Shown here in pieces: positions 1 to 10,781 of a stretch of DNA of 64,000 bases. Each line of letters starts with the position of its first letter. Positions within the stretch are counted from its first letter, which is position 1. Location of the stretch: assembly GCF_964355755.1 (NCBI RefSeq), contig NC_092671.1, positions 5,217,001 through 5,281,000 of the forward strand. The letters run 5' to 3'. This DNA comes from Antedon mediterranea (taxonomy: Eukaryota > Echinodermata > Crinoidea > Comatulida > Antedonidae). A model generated the notes under the pieces. It searched no databases, was not told where the DNA came from, and saw nothing but the letters and a program-made list of their open reading frames with translations. The position numbers and the translations under genes were made by a program.

Positions 1-609
1 GCAAATTACGTTAACAGTACAAAATAGGTCACATGGTCAAAAAAAATGTTTTGCTAAAAATCACATCTTTTAATATCTATCTAATATCTCACAAAGTTTT
101 AATTGTTAAAAACATGTGTAAAGTCATTATTTAGTAGAAATAAAATCATTCATCAAACACAAAATTGTTATTTTCATTGAAAAAAAATCAACAAACACGC
201 CATATTTTACGATAACATTGTCAACGAACCCGAGTACCCACATCGTCGTGTTCGGTATCTATCGAAAGGTTAAAATGTGACCTTTTCATTGCGAACAAAA
301 AATAATTATTTTCAATATCATCCAACCAATCAGAGGAACTGTTAAACAGTCCTGTTAAAGATTTCTTGTTACTATACAAGGGACGCGATCGGTCTAATAC
401 GGTTTGTCATTGGTCAGATTCAATCATGTGGTCATAGAATGCCAACTGCGCATGTGCATGATGGCAATCATTTCCCTCGATGTCTCTATCGCACGCTTAA
501 ACAATTTTAATAGTATACGTTATTTGACTACATTTTCACTGTTTTATCTACTGTTTTTTTACAAATTGCTTATTAACAGGCTAGGCCTGGTATAGTTTAA
601 AGTTTTATC
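1..609. other. Upstream region of the 610 gene
   Basis: AT-rich sequence with no supported gene. The reading frame at 404-595 starts with a non-ATG codon and has no recognisable motif. The promoter of the gene at 610 presumably lies here, but I see no clear TATA box or initiator. Confidence 0.4.
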
Positions 610-3147
610 ATGCCATTTTCTACTGAAGAAGTGGTTGAAGCGCTAAATGATGCCCGTTTTCTAGGACTTGATGCTACCGACAGAGCGACAATTGGTGACA
701 TGGCTACCGAATTTTTTAGCAACAGGCTAGAGGAAGATAGTGAGGAGGACAGTAGTGAGTCTGAGGAGGAGCTTGATTTTGGTATTCCTGAAGCGGAAGA
801 AAAATCTGAAATTGAAGATGTGGACATGAGTGAGGGGGAGGAAGATGGGCCCATGCCTGCTGTTGTTGTCGACCCTGGCCTAGACATCGTAAACGGTTTG
901 TTGAACCAGGGAGGGATGGAAGATTGGGCAGGCCCAGCTAATGAAGACGAACGTACTGCTATACAAACATTTAGACGCTGTCGTTGCCCCAGAAATCGAG
1001 ACCAAGCTAACCCGAACCCATGCCTCAATCAATTCGAAGAAGAGTATGTCTTAAACCTCAGGGCACAAATGCAAGAACTTTCAGCCGTAGAAAGAAAAAT
1101 GTTTCTAATGGGGAAAATAAGTGCCACAATAAAAAATACGGCACAGACACAGAAGTCAAGAAGGTCGGTACAAAGCGAAAGACAAAAATCCCGCATAACC
1201 TATTTGGTTGAAGGCCAGAAAGTTTGCCGACAATCTTTTGAATACATGCATTCGTAAGTATTTTTTTAAATTAATTTTTTGTCAAAGCAAACTAAACAAT
1301 CAAACATTCATTAACCGAACTTAGCATAAAAATAATTATGATTTTGATATTTAATTTCTCTGTACATTTATATTTTTTAGCATATCCAATTGTCAACTTC
1401 AGGGAATTATCTCCCATTACAAGACTACAGGCGTCACACCACCGCTAAAAAAGTCTGGGGGTCGACGATTTAGCAAAACAGCGCTTTCTGAAACTGATGT
1501 CCGCCATGTTGTGGGGTACATAAGTAACTATGCAGTATTCAACGGAATGGTTATACCAGGCAGAGTGAGAGGTGTTAAGTGCCAGGATCCGAGAGTGCGG
1601 CTCCTGCCGTCGTGTGAAACCAAGTCAGGTGTGTGGCGGAAACACAAGGCTCAGCTGATGGATGTTAATGAAAGGCGAATTACAGCAGGTAATGAACAGA
1701 AATAAGCTACTGTAGTTTGCCTTAAATGTTTCTATTCTAAAATTGTGTTGCATTTCAGCTTGATTAATAATTAATAGTATTAATAATACAAATTGGTGCA
1801 TTTTTTCTTAAAGGTCACAGTGAGATCAGAATCATCAAACGGACAACGTTCTCCAAGGTTTGGAGGCAATTCTGCCCATTCATCCTGACAACAAAGCCAC
1901 GGAGTGATCTATGCTGGGTATGTCAGAAGAACAACAGTGCTGTCTACCGCTCAGCAAATCAAACAGAAGCACAGAAAAATGCACAGTTAGAAGCGCAATT
2001 GGAACACCTACGTGTGGTTCACCTTGAAAGGGATTTGTTGAGATCGATGATTGCGGATGCAAAGGCAGTCATTACAGATGAAAGACTAGGACCAAACGCA
2101 CCATGTTCGCGAAAGATTACGATGCACTATTCGTTTGACTTTGCGCAACAAGTAAGCTACCCCTCGGACCCCTTGCAACCAGGCCCAACTTACTTTATTT
2201 GCACCCGCAAATTGGGCATTTTTGGAATAGCCTGCGAGGCAGTTCCTCAACAGCAAAACTTTTTAATTGATGAAGGTGTAGCCATTTCCAAAGGATCTAA
2301 TGTTGTAATTTCCTATGTTCATGATTTTTTCTTGGATGGTGGATTGGGAGAGGAACATTGTCTGCTACACTGCGACAATTGTAGCGGACAAAACAAGAAC
2401 AAGTATGTTTTATGGTACTTGGCATGGCGAACAATGCATGGCTTGCACAAGTCAATCGGATTAAATTTCCTCATCGCAGGGCATACTAAGTTTGCTCCAG
2501 ACCAGGGGTTTGGTTTACTGAAGCAACGTTTCAAGAAGTGCATGGTTAGTTGCTTAGATGACATGAAGAAGGTCGTGGAAACATCATCTCACTCTGGGTA
2601 CAACAAAGCCAAGATAGTTGGAGCAGAAGATGGTACGATGCATGTCCCTGCATACAATTGGCAGACGTTCCTGGAACCATTTTTCAAGCCACTACCGCAA
2701 ATCAAGTCTCTTCATCACATGAGGTTCGTTTTTTATTCTATTACTTAACATTCTGTAACCCACAGCTCTATATTTATGTGATCTTTTAAAAATTATTTGG
2801 ATTCATTTAATTCACAGCTTGTTGCATTATTACTATTTTCTCTGTTTATTTACAAAAAAATCGTCTCTTTTTTATACAGATTTTGCTGTGATAATCCAGG
2901 AATGGTATTCTACAAGAAATATTCAGACAGTCCTGAACAATCTTTCCAGCTCCTTCGGAATCTGGACGTTCTCCCGCCAGTTGAGCTGCCTACGCCTATA
3001 GTGCCTCCTGGCTTGACGTACGAACGACAGCTGTATCTGCACAATTCAGTCCGTGAGTTTTGTACAGAGGAAACACAAGACATTGTGTGCCCAAGACCAG
3101 TCCGTGAAGACGAAGAGCCACCTAGACGCCGTCAGAGAGTCCGTTAA
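610..3147 (+). CDS. Four-exon gene for a 709-aa protein with HCDNCSGQNKN motif (DUF7869-like, possible DDE/integrase relative)
   Basis: Exons 610-1253, 1381-1688, 1814-2723 and 2880-3147 join in frame (2130 nt including TAA). Introns have GT-AG ends (GTAAGT, GTAATG, GTTCGT donors; TTTTTTAG, TTAAAG, TATACAG acceptors). An in-frame TAA at 598-600 supports the ATG at 610. Residues about 20-95 are very acidic. A Cys cluster (CRCP...PC) lies near 125-140. The block KVCRQSFEYMHS spans the exon 1/2 junction. A CxxC pair is at 351/354. Asp 426 (in SFDF), the HCDNCSGQNKN motif with Asp 505, and GHTKFAPD with His 541/Asp 547 form an ordered set that looks like a diverged RNase H/DDE core. I assign the DUF7869-type family from motif memory, not a search. 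The C-terminus is basic (RRRQRVR). AATAAA-rich sequence follows at about 3225-3245. No flanking terminal inverted repeats were seen, so it may be a host or domesticated gene. Function is unknown. Confidence 0.85.
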
Positions 3148-3776
3148 ATAATTAATCAAAAAAAAATTGTATTCATTAAATACTGTACAATGCATATAAT
3201 TTAACAATATACTAGTTGCATTGAAATAAATAATAAATAAATAAACCAGGAGTTCTTATAGACTAATAAAATAAGATAAAACATTAGTGTAATGAACATG
3301 CATAAATTCTAAAAAAACAGGTGCGTTGTTATTGGTTATATCTATTGAATCTGTGTAAATAAAGTTTTGAAATTTTGTCAGAATACTTGTCTATGTGTAT
3401 TTTATAAGTGTGCCAAGTTTGGTGGTTGTTTGACCTTAGGAACCTAGCTGTTGCTATGGAGATTTGACAGTGGTATGTGTAGGAGGAGTGATTTTTTGTA
3501 TGATTAACCTTGAGAGCGTATTTCTTGAAAAGTCACTTCCTGTTGATTGGGTATCCATGTCTTGAACTCCTCTTATAGAAAATGTTTAGAGCATAGTTAT
3601 ATATCATGTTATACATCATTTTAAAGCTTAATATATGTACATTATGAATACACTAATAACTCAGTTTTTATAAATGTCAACTTATCTCTGATTTTGCCAT
3701 GCCGGGTCTCATATTTAAAGGCCTTTTTATACCTTCAGGCCCTGCTCAGGGGCCCTGGGCTTAGAGAGCACTCATA
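3148..3776. other. 3' flank of the 610 gene
   Basis: Contains the likely 3' UTR with several overlapping AATAAA words around 3225-3245, then unremarkable AT-rich sequence up to the first transposon. No TIR partner for the sequence upstream of 610 was found here. Confidence 0.5.
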
Positions 3777-4651
3777 GGCCCCGTTTCTGCTGCCAAAAAT
3801 ATACCGTATATATACGGTATATTTTATATACGGTATATTTTTTGGCAGCAGAAATGGGTCTCATAAAAAATATACCGTATATATATGCGGTATATATACC
3901 GTATAAATATCCCCATCGTTTGTGGATATTATACGGTATATTCCAAAATATACCGTATATTTCGTACCCCATTTCTGCTGCACTCAAAATATACCGTAAA
4001 TGTGACCCGACTCGTGACACGAGGTCAAAAACTAACAGAGCGCGACGCGTTTGTTTTGGTTTTTCTGCTGCATTGAAAGTTGAAACACACGTGTAAAAGC
4101 AAGCAACAGATCAAAATGTCACTGTGGACCGAACAAATCACTATTTTTGCAATTCAATTGTGGGGGGAAGCGAAGGTTGGGGGGGAGACTGCATGGCAAC
4201 AGAAGAGATACCGAGATTTTAATTACAATAAATCGAATGTTCTTACACGACAACAACGTGATGTAAAATCATGGTAAAATACTGTAATAGAAAATGGAAA
4301 TTAAAACGGCAATATAGGATAATATAGCATAATATAAACTCAATTTGAATAACAGAGTTTATTTATAGTGACATTTCTAGATTGTGCTTGTATGTGCGGT
4401 GTAAATTCGTTGCCACTTCTGCTCATTAGATTTAAAATAGAAAGCAATGCTGTCATGTAACCTCACTACACGAGACTCTAGGTCAATCCATACTTCCGTC
4501 TCACGAAATGCATTTTGGGTAATGAAAGCCAACTTTTTTACAACCCACCCACGAAGTATGTGCAGCGGAAACGGTGCACGAATTTCATATACGGTATATT
4601 TATACGGTATATTTATACGGTATATTTTGGGTTGGCAGCAGAAACGGGCCC
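3777..4651. mobile_element. Non-autonomous DNA transposon, PIF/Harbinger-like, copy 1 (875 bp)
   Basis: The ends are 18-bp inverted repeats, GGCCCCGTTTCTGCTGCC at 3777-3794 and the complement of GGGCCCGTTTCTGCTGCC at 4634-4651 (one mismatch), flanked by ATA at 3774-3776 and 4652-4654. Subterminal arrays of ATACCGTAT/ATACGGTAT words fill both ends. An inverted copy of the terminus lies at about 3844-3860 and another terminus-like block at about 3966-3976. The interior holds a short Myb/SANT-like ORF (4116-4277). GGGCC-GTTT termini, a 3-bp duplication and a Myb-like ORF together suggest PIF/Harbinger. The family name is inference. Confidence 0.8.
4116..4277 (+). pseudogene. Remnant of a Myb/SANT-like DNA-binding ORF in transposon copy 1
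   Basis: A 53-codon ORF, starting MSLWTEQITIFAIQLW, aligns over its first 30 residues with an ORF at 6277-6372 in the related element. Both share the pattern W--(Q/E)IT---IQLW-E-K-G-E--WQ. Spaced Trp and an ILW-type helix are typical of the Myb/SANT-like partner proteins of PIF/Harbinger transposons. It is far shorter than a full protein and stops early, so it is treated as a degenerate remnant. Confidence 0.5.
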
Positions 4652-4654
4652 ATA

Positions 4655-5948
4655 GAAAACATTAGCACACCTGAATGCAATTGATAATTAATAGGGAAAC
4701 AATAATAAACAAATTAATGAAAACTTTAAAAACAACTGGTCTTCAGCAACTATAAAACCATCATACCGAGAGAATTAATTATTTATTTGAAACTTATCAG
4801 AGCAGTAAATCTCTCAGATTGAACCAAGTAAAACGGCAATTTATAACCATAATATTCTTTCAGCACAAGACGGTCAATATAATTTGAGCGAAACATTAAG
4901 ATTTTTTTCCAGTTCTTTTTTATTCTGCTAATGTGCAACATTTGTTAAATACATTATGCGTTATTTAATAGTTTCTATATCGTAATTTTTCCGTAACAAA
5001 TCAAAGCATGTACTGTACGTAAAGTCAATTGAAGTTAAATTGCACTGGGAGTTTGCTAGCCTAGAGTGGTTTTAGTACAGCGACCGGACTTGCACTAAAT
5101 CGTTCTCTGCAAATGTGTTCTTCACATTATGTTAAAAATGTTCTGTAAACTAATATTTAATGCGTCTATTCATCATTCACGAACAAAGCATGAACAATGT
5201 ATCCCAAATGTTTTCCCCAAAGACAATAGCTTTATTATCCATAAGCTAAAGTGTAAACAATACCAAAGCTTTCTTGCAAAATACAAATGGGCTCAGATTT
5301 AAATAATGGACAGTTAATAAATCACTGAATTGAAATCACAAAAACATCAATTAAATCAGTTTAAATTCATCAGAAATTGAATACAATTTATATATTTGTT
5401 GATAGGAATCCTACTTAATTTTATTTAATCACAATTATTAATTCTTTTTAGTAATCATTATTTAAGATTTCTATGGATGGAAGCAAATAACTTTATTATT
5501 TTTTACATGGTCCATTCAAAGTCTGGTTTATAAATCTCGCGTTTCAAGTTTTTGGAGAAAAAATACATCTTAAAAAATAAATAAGCTTAAATAAAACAGA
5601 AACTTGTACGGATATGCAATGTACATTCAAACAAAATGTGAAATCTTTTAAATTAAACTTTCACCAACCTATTATATAGCATCTTTCATGATGATGTGAT
5701 TAAGTAGTGATGATATATGTATGTACGAGTAATAAAACGTTATTGTAAACAAAAATGGAAGTATTATTATCATTTTGGCAATAAAATTTACATCGAAACG
5801 GGAGGTCAATGAATCGGATACTAAATGCACTACATTTTGTCCAGTTTTGCAGTAATTCTCAAACATTTTTTTTAATCCATAAAAAAAGGAGTGAAATACG
5901 ATAGTTACAAATTCCTTTTTGGAATTTTGGAAACTGAAATTTCTGTAA
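4655..5948. other. AT-rich spacer between the two related transposons
   Basis: No gene, repeat array or RNA signal was recognised. Only short chance reading frames occur, for example 5672-5866 on the minus strand. Confidence 0.5.
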
Positions 5949-6276
5949 GGGCCTGTTTCTGCTGCATAAAAATAACCGGTTAAAATCGGTGTGAATAAAT
6001 TAAAATTGGTGTGAATAAATTAACTCCATTTTCTTGGCAGCAGAAACAGGACAAATTTGTGGTAACCGGTTAAAAGGCAGCGCAAAATAACCGGTTAAAA
6101 ACACCAATTTAAATCGGTGTTAGAACGCCGTTTAACCGGTTATCGCTGAGCAATTCTTAGCTGCAACACGAAATAACGGTTATTTGATTGACAGTTGTGA
6201 CCCCGGGTCAGATACCGTCGCATACGGTGTGTGTTTTCCTCGTGGTTTTGACAGTCGAACGAAGAAGTGAACATGT

Positions 6277-6372
6277 ATGTGGATGAATGAAATCACAAGA
6301 TATGTTATTCAGTTGTGGAGGGAGAGAAAGTACGGGGAAGAATGGCAGGCAATAGAAAAGAATCACAGATAA
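6277..6372 (+). pseudogene. Remnant of the Myb/SANT-like ORF in transposon copy 2
   Basis: A 31-codon frame (MWMNEITRYVIQLWRERKYG...) is homologous to the ORF of copy 1. It ends at TAA 6370-6372, followed by a second TAA two bases later. Downstream sequence in another frame still looks coding-like (AKVKEEFGVEFRGL), which suggests a frameshift plus stop codons. It is a decayed gene. Confidence 0.5.
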
Positions 6373-6475
6373 TAAATAAGAGCATTTTTGCGAAAGTAAA
6401 AGAGGAATTTGGGGTGGAGTTCCGGGGACTACCCAAGCTAAGCAATTTGAGGCGTTAGTAGTACACGCTCGCGAA

Positions 6476-7257
6476 GGGTATGGATGGTCCTATATTAACA
6501 CCAAAACGGAAACAAAAGGGACTCAAAATGTTGCAAATACCTACCAAACGATAGTAGATAATGGTTAATTAATTATGAAAACCCAAATTTTATAGCAAAA
6601 ATCATCCGAATTTATGTTATAAACGATGAATTTAGCAACAAAAACTTAATCCAAACAAGCGTATTTATGGCACGCTATGTTGCAAATACCTACCAAACGA
6701 TAGTAGATAATGGTTAATTAATTATGAAAACCCAAATTTTATAGCAAAAATCATCCGAATTTATGTTATAAACGATGAATTTAGCAACAAAAACTTAATC
6801 CAAACGAGCGTATTTATGGCACGCCCTTAGTGCCTTTAATAGGAGAACAATGAACAATCTTAATTTGATCGTTTTATAAAATTTTTTTAGAAAAACATCA
6901 CATCGACCGAAAACAAAGGTTATGAGAGCCTTTGATAATATATTAAATATGATTTTATTAAGCATAGAAATGTGTTATTATTTATGTTAGTACATAATAT
7001 TATGCGAAACAATGTTTAATACTCATTATTCTATTAAAGGCACTATGTGCGTGCGATATTCTATGACTTGGATACTCTCGTTTGATTTAAGTTTTTGTGG
7101 CTAAACTCGTCGTTTTTAACACAAATTCGGACGATTTTTGCTATAAAAGTTAGGGTTTCATGAATCATAATTAATTAACAATTATCTACTCTCGTTTGGT
7201 AGGTATTGCAACATTCTAAGTCTCGTTTTTGTTTCCGTTTGGTTTATTGTAGGACCG
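6476..7257. mobile_element. Nested foldback element with 10-bp target duplication
   Basis: CGCTCGCGAA occurs at 6466-6475 and 7258-7267 and brackets two long inverted arms, about 6490-6835 and 7030-7256. Each arm carries GGTCCTA...ACGGAAAC near its outer end. The left arm contains a 149-bp near-identical tandem duplication (6528-6676, 6677-6825); the right arm has one inverted, more diverged copy. Long terminal repeats and a 9-11-bp duplication are typical of Mutator-like foldbacks. There is no transposase ORF. Confidence 0.65.
6528..6825. repeat. 149-bp tandem duplication inside the nested element
   Basis: Two head-to-tail copies beginning ATGTTGCAAATACCTACC differ at about one position (AAACAAGCG versus AAACGAGCG), so the duplication is young compared with the diverged opposite arm. 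Confidence 0.85.
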
Positions 7258-7737
7258 CGCTCGCGAAAGACAACAGTCGTTCACGTGGTAAGGGCCGTAT
7301 CATCATCGCCTTTGTTGATGAATTTTAGGCTAGATAAAAATTATCCTAGGCGATCGGGCGCTGCACGACCCTCCCCATGTTATTGAAGGCGCCATGAGAA
7401 TTAATTTTATTAGCGATCAGTAAGTAGGCTTTACAAAAAACAAAACTTGTAGACCTGTAGACAACATTTTATTATTTTAACATGTTTGAGATGTTCGGCG
7501 ATATACACACGTGTGTACTGACGACGTCGATGTAAACAAACAGCCAACTTACTACTTCCGTCTGAGTGTATTGCATTTTGGGTAATGATGACGTTTTGCT
7601 CGACGACCACCCATAGATTTAACCGGTTATTTCGGAGCACAAATTGAGCAGAAACGCGGTCTTGTTATTGTTATCTATTTTTAATCTATTTTAAAATAAC
7701 CGGTTAAATTGCGTTATGCAGCAGAAACAGACCCTAA

Positions 7738-8880
7738 AAGGCAATTTTGTATACAACTTTTTTTTAATTATTTAAGTATTTATTCAAATTAAAAGATAGC
7801 ATAAATGCAGTGTTCCAAGTTCTAAAGGAAAATTAAAAAGCAAAACATTTTAATAAAGACAACCAATAAAAAAATGTTATTGTATATCAAATTTTACATA
7901 AACAAAAACAGCGTCATAAAGGTATAAATACCATTAACATCAGTTTGGGATTGAAATTTAAGATTAACTTGTAAACACATCACTGTAAACAACCAGCTAC
8001 TAGAGTAGTACTACTATACTGTACTTGTGAATATAGGTATGAAAACTAAGGAAAAGTTCATTGTATGCGGTGACGAACAACATAAACATCAATTACTAAT
8101 AGATTGAAAGAATGTATTACTGTGTATAAGGGTCAATATATGTATAAAATGAGAAATTTATAGAATATGTATGGTATGGAATAGAGGAATGCATACAGAA
8201 GTCATCTAAAACCAGGTCACAGTGCATATAATAGGATACAAGCTACTGTACTATTATTATTAATACAAACTATTGAAATACCGGAATGTATAGGAAATAT
8301 GTGTGATATGATGGAATGTACAGACATCAATTCACGGAATTATACAGTAGATACTGTACTATTGCAACTATTTAATGTATTACATTTAGGAATAGGATAT
8401 GAAATGCACATAGAATATAGGAACATTTAAGGTATGGGATAGGCTTGAATGAAATATGCTTAGAGCAAAATTTATTCATTGGTATATAAAGTTTAGGAAT
8501 TAACTACCAACAAATTGAATAAGCTTGCATGGAATAAGGAAATGTTCATTATCAAAGGTATCGAATTTAAGCATCTACTAGACTACCAGAGAATGAAATA
8601 AATTTGTATGGAATAAAGGAGTGTATCGATTTTATGAACTAACATATGAAGATTATGGAATCATATGGCTTCATTTCTGGAATATGGTACTTGGACTATA
8701 ACACAATAAGAAAGAAATTTCTTTGTTGTGATAATAAAAGAACAACAAAATGCATTGTTGTTATATAGTTAATTTACGGTCATGAATAAAATGGAAAATA
8801 TGGAATTGTATGGATACAATGTATTTCCTGTACAAACTTTATGCATGAAAAGATGTTTTGTTTATAATATAATACTCTAA
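7738..8880. repeat. GGAAT/GTATGG-rich degenerate repeat field, left part
   Basis: From about 8100 the + strand is full of diverged words such as GGAATGTA, ATGGAATA and TAGGAATA. The same texture returns at 10690-10780 and 12200-12455 on the far sides of two inserted transposons. No gene was seen. Confidence 0.5.
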
Positions 8881-10653
8881 GGCCATGTAAAAAAAAACAA
8901 CAGTTGATCGTCCTGGTTTTCTAAAAAAAGGAAGGAAGAGGCTCTTTTTATTTTTTATTTTTCCAAGATGGCGACTCACTACCGTATTTTCTTGAATAAA
9001 CATGCCGCTATGAATAAAAATCACTCCCACCCCTCCTGACAATTCAAATAAATATGGTAAGTACTGTAAGATGTCTAAACAAACATAAGTATACAGAACA
9101 GCAAATATTAAAATACACCTTTTTTTATTTTATCAGGGGGTCACAATAAAAGTCCTTTTTGTACACTTTGACTTTATATCAAACTTCTGGATATTATTAG
9201 CCTACTGTGGCACAAATGCTCTAGTGGTTTTCCTTTTGGGTGTTTTGCCTGATTCCTTGCATTCACTACAAAGTGGATAATTCATGTTCTCAATTGATAA
9301 ATTGTGCTCAGTTGCACAATAAAAGCACAGGGGGTCTGTGAATGTTATGTAATAAGCTGCTTCGATAGGCAGGGCACATGTCATTTTGTCATTGACAAAA
9401 ACAATAGAATCGTCCTCTCCCAGGATGTCTTGAAAACAAGTTCCACATGAATACGTTTACGACAGTGTGTCCAGTTCTCGTTCCAAGAGCTGCCCTTGGT
9501 CACGCTTCAGAACATGAGCTGCATAACATACTCGCCACTTGAGGCATTCTTCACACTAGAATAAAGAATGAAAAAGAGTAGGGGTAAATATATGGTAAAT
9601 TCAGTTGTGTTGAAAGAATTCTGAACATGACAATAATATGATAATATGACATCCAAAGAGGGAGGGAATATCAATGCATACACACATATTTTAAACAGGA
9701 CGTGGGTCATGTACCCGAACACGTCCGTAAACATCTAGCCTATATATATGGGACAGTTTCAACCCAGCCGGGTCGATTCGCCCCTCTATATGGATAGGCA
9801 AACTCTACACTCTCTCGCGACAATATGCTAGCCTACAGTTTTGTTACTTCTATATGAACATTTTTACCGAACAATTACTCACCTCCGTAGTTTGGTATTG
9901 GTCTCCTATCGGTCCACCTTGATCGAATTCGCCGCCTGCAAAATCAGAGAAAATGTCTGCGAGAGTACGTCGGCCGTCCACTACACCGTTCTCGCATACC
10001 AAGGGCCGGCTTCGCGATTTTTGTTGCAGTCCGAATTGAAACACAAATAAAAACCATGTTGTTTATCTACTATCTAGTCTAGCAGTATCCTACTATCCTA
10101 GATCAAATTATTATGTAACAGTTGATAAAAGGACTAAAAAGTAGGCCTACCAAGGAACCAATAATTATAAATATTAATAGTGTATACTGTAACTCAAATG
10201 TATAGAATATAGCGATAGAAACAAGGAAGGTAGAACCAAAAACATGTGTTCTCCAAATCCAGTCGTTTTTTGCTTCACGGCAACATTTTTAAGGAGTAGC
10301 GAGCATATAGCGGCTGTGAAAATTCTAATTAGATCCAGACGTTTATGTAAAATATTATACCCATGATGAGTGTAATTCAAAATATTCATACATTCAACGG
10401 CAGTGATACCTCTATCATCGCTGACCTATAATCAAAGAATATGACCTCAAATTTATCGCAGTCGACGATGTGTATCGATGGCTCCCGACGGCTGTGGATC
10501 ACGAAAAAAGAAAGAGCTAGGCCTAGCTTTCGACAAAGGTACAACATAAATCAATGTTTTATATACAAAATATCGAAATAAAATAAAAATTGATGCGGCC
10601 TGAAAAAAGCATGCGGGCGGGGACGATCAACTGTTGTTTTTTTTTATATGGCC
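8881..10653. mobile_element. DNA transposon relic with TAA duplication (1773 bp)
   Basis: A 33-bp inverted repeat starting GGCCATGT and ending CAACAGTTGATCGTCC (8881-8913) matches the complement of 10621-10653 at 32 of 33 positions. TAA lies at 8878-8880 and 10654-10656. The GGCC start and 3-bp TAA duplication again fit the PIF/Harbinger style, but the inner sequence is unrelated to the two elements above. It carries a broken two-exon gene on the minus strand (9202-10044). The split GGAAT-rich field on both sides shows it was inserted. Confidence 0.82.
9202..10044 (-). pseudogene. Broken two-exon Cys-rich protein gene inside the TAA-flanked element
   Basis: The minus-strand exon 10044-9883 (54 codons; its true start is not visible) ends at a GTGAGT donor in phase 0. 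Exon 9555-9202 begins after TATTCTAG in phase 0 and ends at TAG. The downstream exon encodes Cys pairs CEEC, SCGTC, CFYC and CSEC, then a basic tail (GKTPKRKTTR), which looks like a zinc-ribbon or zinc-finger module. One in-frame TAA at 9459-9457 (codon 33 of the exon) breaks it. The intron is 9556-9882. I do not recognise the family. Its place inside a TIR/TSD unit suggests a transposon-encoded DNA-binding or accessory protein. Confidence 0.55.
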
Positions 10654-10656
10654 TAA

Positions 10657-10781
10657 GGCTAAGTATCATTTACTGAGAACTTTGGTTAACTAATATTTAC
10701 CGTAGATGGGATAGTAGAATCTATAGAATTAGGAATGTAAGATTGGAAGACATACTATATAATGTAGGAATAAGAAATGTA
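10657..10781. repeat. GGAAT-rich field, middle part
   Basis: Short remnant of the same purine-rich degenerate repeat, stranded between two transposons. Confidence 0.45.

Larger units (their letters stand above)
5949..7734. mobile_element. Non-autonomous DNA transposon, PIF/Harbinger-like, copy 2 (1786 bp, carries a nested insertion)
   Basis: A 21-bp inverted repeat beginning GGGCCTGTTTCTGCTGC (5949-5969) matches the complement of 7714-7734 at 20 of 21 positions. TAA flanks both sides (5946-5948, 7735-7737). Palindromic AACCGGTT words occur six times, four near the left end and two near the right. An inverted terminus copy lies at about 6035-6049, as in copy 1. The block ACTTCCGTCT...TGCATTTTGGGTAATGA near the right end (7553-7588) matches copy 1 (4492-4524). 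The interior is interrupted by the element at 6476-7257. Confidence 0.82.

Noticed and set aside
597-1028. Ser-rich minus-strand frame opposite exon 1 of the 610 gene
   Set aside because: Shadow of the acidic coding exon; it has no splice or start support.
2319-2564. Minus-strand frame opposite exon 3 of the 610 gene
   Set aside because: Antisense of conserved coding sequence.
3842-4096. Tyr/Ile-rich frames over the TACCGTA array
   Set aside because: Products of the palindromic repeat inside the transposon.
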